Source: Betaproteobacteria bacterium (lineage in GTDB: Bacteria > Pseudomonadota > Gammaproteobacteria > Burkholderiales > Usitatibacteraceae). Taken from it: a stretch of 36,116 nucleotides of DNA. Both the position numbers and the translations under genes were made by a program. The stretch spans positions 1 to 36,116 of the forward strand of contig JAEUMZ010000095.1 of NCBI GenBank assembly GCA_016790765.1. The letters are read 5' to 3'. Shown piece by piece: positions 1 to 9,248 of the stretch. The notes below the pieces were generated by a model. The model had not been told where the DNA came from. It made no database searches and was given only the letters and a program-made list of their open reading frames with translations. Every line of letters starts with the position of its first letter. Position 1 is the first letter of the stretch.

Positions 1-329
1 CGCAGAATGGCTGGGGCCTGTCCATCACGCAGCAGCAGCGCAACCTGTTCGGGGCCTGGTACACCTACGATGCCGGCGGCGCCACGACCTGGTTCGTGAT
101 GCCTGCCGGGACGTGGACCGGCAACAGCTACGCGGGCAAGCTCTACGCCACCAGCAACGGGCCGTGGGTGGGCGTGCCGTACAACGCCGCCACGCTGCAG
201 GTGCAGGAGGTGGGCACGCTGACGTTCAATTTCACCAGCGCCACCGCCGGTACCATGACCTACGCGTTCACCGCGGGGCCGTTTGCCGGCGTCAACCAGA
301 CGAAGTCGATCGTGCGCCAGCCGTTCTGA
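1..329 (+). CDS. C-terminal part of a secreted or surface protein (5' end outside the window)
   Basis: The reading frame is open from base 3 and ends with TGA at 327-329, leaving about 108 residues. It starts NGWGLSITQQQRNLFGAWYT and continues through YNAATLQVQEVGT to end KSIVRQPF. The pattern is an aromatic and glycine-rich beta-strand repeat with GWGLSI, W(F/Y)TYDAGG, TWFVMPAG and a terminal RQ-F. It matches a C-terminal domain I know from large exported betaproteobacterial proteins, often found after protease or Ig-like modules. The domain has no assigned function that I know of. The N-terminal part that would define the activity is missing. The stop lies 6 bp before the next start, so the downstream HIT gene may be co-transcribed. 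Confidence 0.75.
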   Translation, partial: QNGWGLSITQQQRNLFGAWYTYDAGGATTWFVMPAGTWTGNSYAGKLYATSNGPWVGVPYNAATLQVQEVGTLTFNFTSATAGTMTYAFTAGPFAGVNQTKSIVRQPF

Positions 330-335
330 CCCGCC

Positions 336-785
336 ATGGCCTGCGACCTGTGCGATTCGGACGGCGGCACGCTGTTGTTCCGCTCTGCGCGCTGGCGCGT
401 GGTGGCCGTGGATGGTGCCGAGGGCGCCGCGTATCCGGGGTTCTGCCGCGTGGTCTGGAATTCGCATGTGCGGGAAATGGCCGACCTCGCGCCTGCGGAA
501 CGCGATGAACTGATGCGCGCGGTGTTCGCCGTCGAGGCCGCGCTGGTGCAGGCGCTGCGGCCGGTGAAGATGAACCTGGCGAGCCTGGGCAACCTCACGC
601 CGCATGTGCACTGGCACGTGATCCCGCGCCTGCCGGGCGACCCGGCCTTCCCGAAGCCAATCTGGGCCCATGCGCTGGAGCCGGGCTCGCCAGACGGGCG
701 CGCTCTTGGTACACTGGCCCATGGCCATCCGGAAGGGATGACGGAGTGGCAAGAACAAGTGCGCCGCGCGCTGGAGGTCCTGTAG
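336..785 (+). CDS. HIT family nucleotide hydrolase/transferase
   Basis: This 149-aa protein is of the histidine-triad superfamily, cytosolic enzymes that hydrolyse nucleotide conjugates such as dinucleoside polyphosphates or AMP-lysine adducts. The triad is visible as PHVHWHVIPR, with H90, H92 and H94; H92 is the expected nucleophile. The N-terminus MACDLC resembles the zinc-type CxxC start of many HIT proteins, but only C3 and C6 are obvious. The length is normal for a single-domain HIT protein. ATG 336 lies 6 bp after the upstream stop. The substrate cannot be read from the sequence. Confidence 0.88.
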   Translation: MACDLCDSDGGTLLFRSARWRVVAVDGAEGAAYPGFCRVVWNSHVREMADLAPAERDELMRAVFAVEAALVQALRPVKMNLASLGNLTPHVHWHVIPRLPGDPAFPKPIWAHALEPGSPDGRALGTLAHGHPEGMTEWQEQVRRALEVL

Positions 786-829
786 CCTCGCCGCCGGAAG
801 GCGCCCCACGACTTGTGAGGAAAAGAAGA

Positions 830-2443
830 ATGGCAACGCAGGCAAATCCCGAACCCCGTAGCAACACCCTGTTTTTTTCCGATGCGCGCGGTTGCAAGGA
901 ATGGCTCAAGGGCATCGCGCTGCACAATGTGCCGATGGCGCAGCAGGCGATCCTCGACGGCCTGCGCATCCTCAACCGCAGCGCCACCATCGGCGCCAGC
1001 GACCGCCTGATGTGCCTGGAGCTGATGCGCGACAAGGCCGCCTTTCTTCTCGCCGAGCAGCGCGCGCGGTATTCGGGAAAGACCATCCCGCTGATGCACG
1101 GCGACGTGGCGGCCTGGAATATTTCCAAGACCCTGCTGTCCGAAATGGAGGCCGGGTATGTGCGCTGCTGGGACGATGCCAAGGCCGAGGGCGCACCGCT
1201 GGCCGCCCACGCGGCGCTGATCCTCCAGCGCACCATGCGCTACATCGGCCTGCAGATGCTCATCGCCGGCTTCGTCTACAAGCGCTTCGACGGTGCGCTG
1301 TGGACGCGGCTGCATGCGCTGTGGCGCGAGGCCGAGTCGCGCGGCGTGGCCGCGAAGAAGGTCAAGGATTCGGTGGGGTCGGCAGACGGCTACTCGAGCG
1401 TGCAGCAGGCATACACCGCGGTGCTGCTCGGCCAGGCTGCCAACGTCTATGAACTGATGCCGCGCGAGATCGATTTTGTCGATGCGGTGATGAAGCGCTT
1501 CAGCCACAAGGTGGAGGTCATGCACGAAGGCATGCCGGCGGCCATCGGCGTGCAGGCGATCGTCGACCTGTCCGCGCAACGCGGCATCCAGTACGTGGCG
1601 CGCGTGGATGCACATGAGGATGTGCGCCTGGTCGAACTGACCGAGCTGAACAAGTCGCTGCGCCGGCGCGTCAAGCGCCTGGCCGAGGGCGCCACGCCGG
1701 CCGAGCTGGACCTTCCCGCGGACTGGGGCGCGCGCGAGGCGCACGACCACCTGGCGCGCCTGTACACGCTCTGGTGCGAGGGCGGCAGCACGCGCGCGGT
1801 GCCATCGGTGCCCGAAGAGACCCATGCGCAGCTGACCTTCGGGCTGTCGGAGATCCACTTCTTCATGTCGGGCACGCTGTTCGAGCAGCCTGACGTCCCG
1901 CGCGAACTGACGCGCCAGGAGTTGAACGACATCAAGATGTTCGGCAAAGTCTCCGAGGCCACCGTCCGCGCGCGCTACGCGGAATACAACTACGGCACCG
2001 AGTCCTGGGGCATCATCGACGAAACGCGCGGCTCCTACCGGCTGTTGCGCCCGGCCAATTCCTCACACCCGCTGGCGATCGGCCGTGTGCTGGGCGTGAA
2101 GATCGGCAAGCAGGACTCGTTCTACCTGGGCGTGGTGCGCGAATTGGCCGAGGAACTCGATGGCACCATTTACGCCACGGTCAACATGATGCCTGGCAAG
2201 CCGGAGGCCACCGCGGTGCGCGGGCCCGACGACCACCACAAGGCCGGCAGCTATGTGCAGGGCTTTCGCCTCGCGCCCATGCCGGCGCTGAAGATTCCCG
2301 AAACCCTCGTGGTGCCCGCCGGCCTGGCCCAGGCCGGCCGCGGCATCGACATCTTCCACCCGGGGCACGGCAGCCCGAAGGAAGTGCGCGTGGTGGAATT
2401 CATCGAGCGCGGCGCGGACTTCGACCGTGTGACGATCAAGTGA
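830..2443 (+). CDS. Conserved hypothetical protein, 537 aa, possible C-terminal PilZ-like barrel
   Basis: I do not recognise this family by name. The ATG at 830 is preceded by GTGAGGAAAAG, and the frame ends with TGA at 2441-2443. The first about 300 residues look mostly helical and soluble, with no signal peptide or membrane segment. The last about 150 residues look beta-rich: RGSYRLLRP, a short linker, then AIGRVLGVKIG and FYLGVVREL. That order of short strands is loosely similar to PilZ-type cyclic-di-GMP-binding barrels, but the diagnostic RxxxR...(D/N)xSxxG motif is not clearly present. It lies 44 bp after the HIT gene on the same strand and is convergent with gltD. The role is unknown; a cytoplasmic regulatory protein is only a guess. 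Confidence 0.8.
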   Translation: MATQANPEPRSNTLFFSDARGCKEWLKGIALHNVPMAQQAILDGLRILNRSATIGASDRLMCLELMRDKAAFLLAEQRARYSGKTIPLMHGDVAAWNISKTLLSEMEAGYVRCWDDAKAEGAPLAAHAALILQRTMRYIGLQMLIAGFVYKRFDGALWTRLHALWREAESRGVAAKKVKDSVGSADGYSSVQQAYTAVLLGQAANVYELMPREIDFVDAVMKRFSHKVEVMHEGMPAAIGVQAIVDLSAQRGIQYVARVDAHEDVRLVELTELNKSLRRRVKRLAEGATPAELDLPADWGAREAHDHLARLYTLWCEGGSTRAVPSVPEETHAQLTFGLSEIHFFMSGTLFEQPDVPRELTRQELNDIKMFGKVSEATVRARYAEYNYGTESWGIIDETRGSYRLLRPANSSHPLAIGRVLGVKIGKQDSFYLGVVRELAEELDGTIYATVNMMPGKPEATAVRGPDDHHKAGSYVQGFRLAPMPALKIPETLVVPAGLAQAGRGIDIFHPGHGSPKEVRVVEFIERGADFDRVTIK

Positions 2444-2485
2444 ATCGCTGAAAGTACACCCCTACTTTTGGCGAGCTTGGTCAGT

Positions 2486-2515
2486 GAAAATCGCTGGCGG
2501 AGCCAGACGATTTTC
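2486..2515. terminator. Hairpin, possible bidirectional terminator
   Basis: GAAAATCG (2486-2493) pairs with CGATTTTC (2508-2515), and the inner CTGG/CCAG extends the stem. It lies 42 bp after the stop of the 537-aa gene. The T-run is only four bases, so termination strength is uncertain. Confidence 0.45.
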
Positions 2516-2537
2516 GGACGCAACTTCGAAGCGCATC

Positions 2538-2608
2538 GCCAAACTCAAGGACTGGCGCGGCGTTTCAGGCGTTTTTGGCCGGAGTGCCGCGCCCGTCCTG
2601 GGTTTTTG
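2538..2608. repeat. Dispersed intergenic palindromic repeat, copy A
   Basis: A 71-bp unit starting GCCAAACTCAAGGACTGGCG and ending in a pyrimidine-rich GGGTTTTT. The left arm AAACTCAAGGACTGGCGCGG is largely complementary to the right part GCCGCGCCCGTCCTGGGTTT. Related copies of nearly the same length lie at 29098-29166 and 33603-33671. Confidence 0.65.
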
Positions 2609-2612
2609 CCTC

Positions 2613-2719
2613 CTAACGCGGCAGCAGCGAAGATTCCATCAGGAATTCGTCGACTGCGCGTGCGCACTGGCGGCCTTCGCGGATCGCCCATACCACCAGC
2701 GATTGGCCGCGACGCACGT
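2613..2719 (-). pseudogene. Duplicated 3' fragment of gltD
   Basis: These 107 bp match the last 107 bp of gltD (2824-2930) at an offset of 211 bp with 7 mismatches. Read on the minus strand it stays in frame through [18 protein letters not shown] to the same TAG stop. Most changes are silent; GSSLLPR has become ESSLLPR. Upstream of base 2719 the similarity ends abruptly, so no complete gene exists. It is a gene remnant, either a partial tandem duplication or the scar of a second, diverged gltD. Confidence 0.8.
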
Positions 2720-2732
2720 GAGGCGGAGCATT

Positions 2733-2758
2733 CCGCAAGGTGCCTGCGCACCTTGCGG
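2733..2758. repeat. Perfect 11-bp inverted repeat hairpin
   Basis: CCGCAAGGTGC (2733-2743), loop CTGC, GCACCTTGCGG (2748-2758). There is no T-run on either side, so it is not a standard terminator. It sits between the gltD fragment and gltD. Confidence 0.6.
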
Positions 2759-2823
2759 CCGCCGATCGCCCCCGAGCCCTGCGTGGCGAGGGGGAACATG
2801 CAAGCGGCCTGGTTCCTCGTGCG

Positions 2824-4263
2824 CTAACGCGGCAGCAGCGACGATCCCATCAGGAATTCATCCACTGCCCGTGCGCACTGGCGGCCTTCGCGGATGGCCC
2901 ATACCACCAGCGATTGGCCGCGACGCATGTCGCCCGCCGCGAACACCCTGGCGTGGCCCGTTCGGTAGGCTTCCGGTCCTTCGGTGGCGGCCGCGACATT
3001 GCCGCGCGCGTCGCGGGTCACCGACAAGGCCTCGAACTGTTCGAGCAGGCCCTTCACCACCGGTCCCGTGAAGCCCATGGCCAGCAGCACCATGTCGGCC
3101 TTGAGCTCGAATTCGCTGCCGGCCACCTCCTGCATCTTGCCGCCGTCCCATTTCAACCGCACGGCCTTGAGCCTCTCCACTTTGCCGTTGCGGCCCACGA
3201 ACGCCTTGGTGGCGATCGACCAGTCGCGCTCGCAGCCTTCTTCATGCGACGATGAGGTACGCAGCTTGACCGGCCAATAGGGCCACACCATCGGCTTGTT
3301 CTCGGCCTCCGGTGGTTGCGGCAGCAACTCGAATTGCGTCACCGACGCGGCGCCGTGGCGGTTGGAGGTGCCCACGCAATCGCTGCCGGTGTCGCCGCCG
3401 CCGATGACCACCACGTGCTTGCCGGTGGCCTTGATCTGCCCGGCCACGGTATCGCCGGCCACCACCTTGTTCTGCTGCGGCAGGAACTCCATCGCAAAGT
3501 GCACGCCGTCGAGCTCGCGGCCCGGCACCGGCAGATCGCGCGGCTGCTCCGCGCCGCCGGACAGCACCACCGCGTCGAAGTCGGCGAGCAGCGACTCGGC
3601 CGTGCTGTCTCGCCCCACGCAGTGGTTGACGCGAAACTGCACGCCCTCGGCCTGCATCTGCGCGACGCGGCGGTCGATGTGCGACTTCTCCATCTTGAAA
3701 TCCGGGATGCCGTAGCGCAGCAGCCCGCCGGCGCGGTCGCTCTTCTCGAACACGATCACGTCGTGCCCCGCGCGCGCCAGCTGTTGCGCGCAGGCGAGAC
3801 CTGCCGGACCGGACCCGACCACGGCAACGCGCTTGCCGGTCTTGCGCGGGGCCGGCTGCGGGTTGATCCAGCCCTGCTCCCAGCCCTTGTCGATGATCGC
3901 GTGCTCGATCGACTTGATGCCGACCGGGTCGTTGTTGATGTTGAGCGTGCACGCCGCCTCGCACGGAGCAGGACAGACGCGGCCGGTGAACTCCGGGAAG
4001 TTGTTGGTCGAATGCAGCGTGACCAGCGCCTCCCGCCAATCCTGCCGGTACACCAGGTCGTTGAAGTCCGGGATGATGTTGTTGACCGGGCAGCCGGTCT
4101 GGCAAAACGGGATGCCGCAGTCCATGCAACGCGCCCCCTGGATCTTGGCTTCCGCATCGGCGAGGGCAACGACAAACTCCTTGTAGTGCCTTTTGCGCTC
4201 GGCCACGGGCGCGGCAGCTTCCGTCAGGCGCTGGTACTCGATGAATCCGGTGACTTTTCCCAT
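2824..4263 (-). CDS. gltD: Glutamate synthase (NADPH) small subunit
   Basis: This 479-aa beta subunit of glutamate synthase oxidises NADPH and passes electrons through FAD and Fe-S clusters to GltB for ammonia assimilation. The N-terminal Fe-S cysteines are C46, C49, C54 and C58 ([14 protein letters not shown]), then C97, C101 and C105 (CPAPCEAAC). The FAD Rossmann motif VVGSGPAG lies near residues 148-155 and the NADPH-binding [11 protein letters not shown] further on. The C-terminus [20 protein letters not shown] is the conserved end of the family. ATG 4263 is chosen over longer starts because it gives the family N-terminus MGKVTGF and has AGGAG overlapping the gltB stop. It lies 8 bp after gltB, so translation is probably coupled. 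The last 107 bp are duplicated downstream. Confidence 0.97.
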   Translation of the reverse strand: MGKVTGFIEYQRLTEAAAPVAERKRHYKEFVVALADAEAKIQGARCMDCGIPFCQTGCPVNNIIPDFNDLVYRQDWREALVTLHSTNNFPEFTGRVCPAPCEAACTLNINNDPVGIKSIEHAIIDKGWEQGWINPQPAPRKTGKRVAVVGSGPAGLACAQQLARAGHDVIVFEKSDRAGGLLRYGIPDFKMEKSHIDRRVAQMQAEGVQFRVNHCVGRDSTAESLLADFDAVVLSGGAEQPRDLPVPGRELDGVHFAMEFLPQQNKVVAGDTVAGQIKATGKHVVVIGGGDTGSDCVGTSNRHGAASVTQFELLPQPPEAENKPMVWPYWPVKLRTSSSHEEGCERDWSIATKAFVGRNGKVERLKAVRLKWDGGKMQEVAGSEFELKADMVLLAMGFTGPVVKGLLEQFEALSVTRDARGNVAAATEGPEAYRTGHARVFAAGDMRRGQSLVVWAIREGRQCARAVDEFLMGSSLLPR

Positions 4264-4271
4264 GATCGCTC

Positions 4272-7200
4272 CTAAGCCGCCTTCTGCACCGGTGTCTTGC
4301 TCTTCTCCGCCAGCTCCTTGAGCGCGCGGCGGTACTCCACGGGCATTACCTTGACGAACAGCTTCGACCACTTCGGCCAGTTGGCCAGGATATCGAGCGC
4401 GCGCTGGCTGCCGGTGTACTTGGCATGGTTCTCGACCAGTTGCTTCAACAATGCCGTATCCGACAGGCCGAGGTGCGAGGCCGGCGTCACCTGGTCGGTG
4501 ACCGGTTCGAGTTCCACCATGGCCGGGTTCACGCGCTTCCTGAAGCCGCCGGATTCATCGAGGACGTAGGCCACGCCGCCGGACATGCCGGCCGCGAAGT
4601 TGCGCCCGGTGGCGCCGAGCACGACGACCGTGCCGCCGGTCATGTACTCGCAGCCGTGGTCGCCGGTGCCTTCCACGACGGCGGAAGCGCCGGAGTTGCG
4701 CACGCAGAACCGCTCCCCCGCCACCCCGCGGAAATACGCCTCGCCGCGGGTGGCGCCGTACATCACGGTATTGCCGACGATGATGTTGGCGAGCGGGTCG
4801 CCCTTGAATTCGGCATTGGGCTTGACCACGATGCGGCCGCCGGACAGGCCCTTGCCCACATAGTCGTTGGCCTCGCCGGTCAGTTCCAGCGTGACGCCGC
4901 GCGCCAGGAAGGCGCCGAAGCTCTGCCCCGCCGTGCCCTTGAGCTTCACGACAATGGTGTCGGGCGGGAGACCCTCGTTGCCATAGCGCCGCGCAACCTC
5001 GCCGGACAAAGTGGCGCCAATCGTACGGTGCGCGTTGCGCGCGATGGCCTCGATGACGACCTTTTCCTTGTGCTCCAGCGCACGCGCCGCCTTGGCGACA
5101 AGGACGTTGTCGAGCGCGCCCTCGAGGCCGTGGTCTTGCGGCTCGACGTGGTAACGCGCAACGTCCGCCGGCATCTTCACCTGGTGGAACACACGCGAAA
5201 AATCCAGCCCGCGGGCCTTCCAATGCTCGATGCCGCCGCGCATGTCGAGCAGGTCGCTGCGGCCGATCAGTTCGTTGAAGGTGCGCACGCCCAGCGAGGC
5301 CATGATCTCGCGCACTTCCTCGGCCACGAAGAAGAAATAATTCACCACATGCTCGGGCTGGCCGGTGAATTTCTTGCGCAGCTCCGGGTCCTGGGTGGCC
5401 ACGCCCACCGGGCAGGTGTTGAGGTGGCATTTGCGCATCATGATGCAGCCCTCGACCACCAGCGGCGCGGTGGCGAAGCCGAACTCGTCGGCGCCCAGCA
5501 GGGCGCCCACCACGACATCGCGGCCGGTCTTGATCTGGCCATCGACCTGCACCGCGATGCGCCCGCGCAGGCGGTTGAGCACCAGGGTCTGCTGCGTTTC
5601 CGCGAGGCCCAATTCCCACGGCGTGCCGGCGTGCTTGATCGACGATACCGGCGAGGCGCCGGTGCCGCCGTCGTGGCCGGCGATGGTGACATGGTCGGCC
5701 TTGGCCTTCGCCACACCGGCGGCCACCGTGCCGACCCCCACCTCGGAGACCAGCTTGACCGAGATCGAGGCGGCCGGATTGCAGTTTTTCAAGTCGTGGA
5801 TGAGCTGCGCGAGGTCCTCGATGGAGTAGATGTCGTGGTGCGGCGGCGGCGAGATCAGTTCCACGCCGGGCGTGGCGAACCTGAGCTTGCCGATGTACTC
5901 CGACACCTTGTGCCCGGGCAGTTGCCCACCCTCGCCGGGCTTGGCGCCCTGCGCCATCTTGATCTGGATCTGGTCGGCGGAAGTCAGGTATTCGGCGGTG
6001 ACCCCGAAGCGCGCCGATGCCACCTGCTTGATGCGTGAACGCAGGGAATCGCCGGGCTGAAGCTTCACGTCCGATACCACGGCATCCCCCAGGTGCGCCT
6101 TGAGCGACTCGTGGCCTTTCTGGATCGGCACATAGCGCTTCGCGTCCTCGCCCCCCTCACCGGTATTGGACTTGCCGCCGATGCGGTTCATGGCCGCGGC
6201 CAGCGTGGCGTGCGCCTCCGTCGAAATCGAGCCCAGCGACATTGCGCCAGTCGCGAAACGCTTGACAATGTCCTTGGCCGGCTCAACCTCGTCGAGCGGT
6301 ACCGGCGACGTGGCCAGCTTGAACTCGAACAGGCCACGAAAGGTCAGGTGCCGGCGCGTCTGGTCGTTGATGATGCGTGCGTACTCCTTGTACGTATCGT
6401 ATTTGTTGGCGCGCGTGGCGTGCTGCAGCTTGGCGATCGCATCCGGGGTCCACATGTGGTCCTCGCCGCGGATGCGGTACTGGTACTCGCCGCCGGCATC
6501 GAGCTGGGTGCGCAACACCGGATCGTCGCTGAACGCGGCACGGTGCAGGCGCATGGCCTCCTCCGCGATCTCGAAGATGCCGATACCTTCCACCTTGCTG
6601 GCGGTGCCGGTGAAGTACTTCGCAATGAACGTGCTCGACAGCCCGACCGCCTCGAAGATCTGCGCGCCGCAGTAGCTCTGGTAGGTCGAGATGCCCATCT
6701 TCGAGATGACCTTGAGGAGCCCCTTCGAAATGGCCTTGATGTACTTCTTCTCCGCCTCCATCGGCGTCACGTCGGGCACGATCGAATGCAGGTGGCGCAC
6801 CGTGTCCAGCGCCAGGTACGGATGCACCGCCGCCGCGCCATAGCCGCCCAACAGCGCAAAGTGGTGTACCTCGCGCGCGCTGCCGGTTTCGACCACCAGG
6901 CCGGTGGAGGTGCGCAGGCCCTTGCGCACCAGGTGCTGGTGGATGGCCCCCACGGCCAGGAGGGCGGGGATGGCGACGCGGTCACGGCACACGTGCCGGT
7001 CGGTCACGATGAGCAGGTTGTATTCCAGCCGCAGTGCATCCTCGGCATGCGCGCACAGCGAGGCCACGGCCGCCTCGATGCCCTCGGTGCCCCACGCAGC
7101 CGGGTAGGTGATGTCCAGTTCGTGGCTTCTCAACTTGTTGCCGGTGAACATGTCGATATGGCGAAGCTTCTCCATGTCCTCCGAGGTCAGCACCGGCTGC

Positions 7201-8933
7201 GGCACCTCGAGCCACATGCCGGGGTCGGTGTGGTCGATGTCGAGCAGGTTGGGGCGCGGGCCGATGGTGATCGCGGTGGACATCACCAGTTCCTCGCGGA
7301 TCGGGTCGATCGGCGGGTTGGTCACCTGCGCAAACAATTGCTTGAAATAGTGATAGAGGTTGCGCGGCTTGTCCGACAGCACCGCCAGGGGCGAATCGTT
7401 GCCCATCGAGCCGGTGGCTTCCTGGCCGGTGCGGGCCATCGCCGACAGGATGATCTTCAGGTCCTCCTGCGTATAGCCGAAGGCCTGCTGCAGGTCGAGC
7501 AGCGGCACGTCGCTCTTCTCCGCGGGCGCGGGTTCCGGCAGGTCGTCGAGCCGCAAGCGCGCCGTGTCCACCCACTCGCGGTAGGGTTTGGCGGTGGACA
7601 GTTCGCGCTTCAATTCCTCGTCATCGACGATGCGGCCCTTGTCGATGTCGACCAGGAACATCTTGCCCGGCTGCAGCCGCCACTTCTTGACGATCTTCGA
7701 TTCCGGGATGTCCAGCACGCCCGCCTCGGAGGCAAGGACCACCAGGTCATCGTCGGTCAGCAGGTAGCGCGCGGGGCGCAGGCCATTGCGATCGAGCGTG
7801 GCGCCAATCTGGCGGCCGTCGGTGAACGCCATGGCGGCCGGACCGTCCCAGGCTTCCATGAGCGTCGCGTGATACTCGTAGAAGGCACGGCGATCCTCGT
7901 CCATCAACTGGTGGCCGCTCCAAGCCTCGGGGATCATCATCATCATGGCGTGCGCAAGCGGGTAACCGCCCATCACCAGCATCTCCAGGCAATTGTCGAA
8001 GCTCGCCGAATCGGACTGGCCGTCGTAGATCAGCGGCCAGATCTTGTCGAGGTCGTCCTTGAGGACCGGGGAGGCGATCGCCTGCTGGCGCGCGCGGATC
8101 CAGTTCACGTTGCCGCGCAGGGTGTTGATCTCGCCGTTGTGGGCGATCATGCGGAACGGGTGCGCCAGGTCCCAGGTCGGAAAGGTGTTGGTCGAGAAGC
8201 GCTGGTGCACCAGCGCCAGCGCGGTGACCATGGCAGGGTCCTGCAGGTCGAGGTAGTACTTGCCGACCTGGTCGGCCAACAGCATGCCCTTGTACACGAC
8301 GGTGCGCGTGGAGAACGACGGCACATAGAATTCCTTGCCGTGGCGCAGTTTCAGGGCCTGGACGGCATGACCGGAACGCTTGCGGACGATGTACAGCTTG
8401 CGCTCCAGGTCGTCCTGCGTCATCTCGGGCGACCCGCGAGCAACGAAAACCTGGCGGATCAGTGGCTCGACGGCGATGGTGGCGGGAGACAGGCCCTCGT
8501 TGGAAGTGGGCACATCGCGCCAGCCGAGCAGCAGCTGGCCTTCCGCGTGGATGGCGCGCTCGATTTCCTGTTCGCAGGCCATGCGCGAGGCCGGTTCGCG
8601 CGGCAGGAACACCATGCCCACGCCATAATGGCCGACGGCGGGCAAGGTCATGCCCTGTCTGCCGCACACGCGGCGCAAGTGCTGGTCGGGCATCTGGATC
8701 AGGATGCCGGCGCCATCGCCCAGCAACGGATCGTAACCGGTGGCCCCGCGATGGCTCAGGTTTTCAAGGATCTTGAGTCCCTGGTCAATGAGCGCATGCG
8801 ATTTCTTGCCCTTGACGTGCGCGACAAACCCGACGCCGCAGGCATCGTGTTCGTTGGCAGGGTCGTACAGGCCCTGTGCAGGCGGCATGGACGTGGCGGG
8901 GGCGGCAGATGCGCCATGGGATTCAAGCGACAT
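4272..8933 (-). CDS. gltB: Glutamate synthase (NADPH) large subunit
   Basis: A 1553-aa alpha subunit that converts glutamine plus 2-oxoglutarate to two glutamates. The class II glutamine amidotransferase domain starts at C32 in [10 protein letters not shown]; the first 31 residues are a propeptide expected to be removed so that this Cys becomes N-terminal. The synthase (FMN) domain shows [20 protein letters not shown]. The 3Fe-4S motif [15 protein letters not shown] begins near C1163. The C-terminal GXGXG beta-helix domain holds repeats such as GLSGGRIVV and [12 protein letters not shown] 8933 has GGAG 8 bp upstream; a second ATG at 8888 would also retain the catalytic Cys. The length is normal. 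gltB and gltD form an operon transcribed away from the lipoprotein genes. Confidence 0.97.
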   Translation of the reverse strand: MSLESHGASAAPATSMPPAQGLYDPANEHDACGVGFVAHVKGKKSHALIDQGLKILENLSHRGATGYDPLLGDGAGILIQMPDQHLRRVCGRQGMTLPAVGHYGVGMVFLPREPASRMACEQEIERAIHAEGQLLLGWRDVPTSNEGLSPATIAVEPLIRQVFVARGSPEMTQDDLERKLYIVRKRSGHAVQALKLRHGKEFYVPSFSTRTVVYKGMLLADQVGKYYLDLQDPAMVTALALVHQRFSTNTFPTWDLAHPFRMIAHNGEINTLRGNVNWIRARQQAIASPVLKDDLDKIWPLIYDGQSDSASFDNCLEMLVMGGYPLAHAMMMMIPEAWSGHQLMDEDRRAFYEYHATLMEAWDGPAAMAFTDGRQIGATLDRNGLRPARYLLTDDDLVVLASEAGVLDIPESKIVKKWRLQPGKMFLVDIDKGRIVDDEELKRELSTAKPYREWVDTARLRLDDLPEPAPAEKSDVPLLDLQQAFGYTQEDLKIILSAMARTGQEATGSMGNDSPLAVLSDKPRNLYHYFKQLFAQVTNPPIDPIREELVMSTAITIGPRPNLLDIDHTDPGMWLEVPQPVLTSEDMEKLRHIDMFTGNKLRSHELDITYPAAWGTEGIEAAVASLCAHAEDALRLEYNLLIVTDRHVCRDRVAIPALLAVGAIHQHLVRKGLRTSTGLVVETGSAREVHHFALLGGYGAAAVHPYLALDTVRHLHSIVPDVTPMEAEKKYIKAISKGLLKVISKMGISTYQSYCGAQIFEAVGLSSTFIAKYFTGTASKVEGIGIFEIAEEAMRLHRAAFSDDPVLRTQLDAGGEYQYRIRGEDHMWTPDAIAKLQHATRANKYDTYKEYARIINDQTRRHLTFRGLFEFKLATSPVPLDEVEPAKDIVKRFATGAMSLGSISTEAHATLAAAMNRIGGKSNTGEGGEDAKRYVPIQKGHESLKAHLGDAVVSDVKLQPGDSLRSRIKQVASARFGVTAEYLTSADQIQIKMAQGAKPGEGGQLPGHKVSEYIGKLRFATPGVELISPPPHHDIYSIEDLAQLIHDLKNCNPAASISVKLVSEVGVGTVAAGVAKAKADHVTIAGHDGGTGASPVSSIKHAGTPWELGLAETQQTLVLNRLRGRIAVQVDGQIKTGRDVVVGALLGADEFGFATAPLVVEGCIMMRKCHLNTCPVGVATQDPELRKKFTGQPEHVVNYFFFVAEEVREIMASLGVRTFNELIGRSDLLDMRGGIEHWKARGLDFSRVFHQVKMPADVARYHVEPQDHGLEGALDNVLVAKAARALEHKEKVVIEAIARNAHRTIGATLSGEVARRYGNEGLPPDTIVVKLKGTAGQSFGAFLARGVTLELTGEANDYVGKGLSGGRIVVKPNAEFKGDPLANIIVGNTVMYGATRGEAYFRGVAGERFCVRNSGASAVVEGTGDHGCEYMTGGTVVVLGATGRNFAAGMSGGVAYVLDESGGFRKRVNPAMVELEPVTDQVTPASHLGLSDTALLKQLVENHAKYTGSQRALDILANWPKWSKLFVKVMPVEYRRALKELAEKSKTPVQKAA

Positions 8934-9248
8934 GTAGGGACTCCACGGAAACAGGACCACAACGCTAGGATGCGCCGCCTTCATGGCGACGGCAATTCTC
9001 GCGATGCACTGTGACCAAGGAGCATGGCTTGTGACCACACACGCAGGTACGATGCCCGGAACCGCCGGGTAAGGCGTATTCTTGGCAGTTGGCAAGCCTT
9101 GGCCGCCAACTCCTCATCATAGCGAGAGGATTTGCGCAGTGCAACATGGACGTATCGTGCATGGCAAGTCGGTCACGCTGTAGTAACAAAAAAGATTAAC
9201 AAACGGGCAGAAAGCTTTGTTACACTTGAACAATTCATCTGACACGGT
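8934..9248. promoter_or_regulatory. Divergent promoter region of gltB and the first lipoprotein gene
   Basis: This 315-bp gap separates divergent genes and holds no convincing gene. It becomes AT-rich near 9180-9240. A dyad GTAACAAA (9183-9190), 25 bp, TTTGTTAC (9216-9223) lies just upstream of the lipoprotein start and could be an operator. I cannot place -10 and -35 boxes with confidence. Confidence 0.45.

Larger units (their letters stand above)
2444..2823. other. Repeat-filled intergenic gap between convergent genes
   Basis: No convincing gene is present. From left to right the gap holds a hairpin (2486-2515), a copy of a dispersed palindromic repeat (2538-2608), a diverged copy of the gltD 3' end (2613-2719) and a second perfect hairpin (2733-2758). 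Open frames across it are shadows of these repeats. Confidence 0.7.

Noticed and set aside
260..1858. A 532-codon open frame on the minus strand
   Set aside because: It crosses three plus-strand genes, and its product is low-complexity Arg/Ala/His with no motif. It is a shadow frame.
2484..3255. Overlapping plus-strand open frames across the gltD end and its duplicate
   Set aside because: They share repeated peptide blocks only because the gltD 3' end is duplicated; no start signal or family motif supports them.
6093..9014. A 973-codon open frame on the plus strand
   Set aside because: It is antisense to gltB in a GC-rich frame. The translation is rich in His, Gly, Arg and Val without any recognisable motif, while gltB on the other strand is unmistakable.
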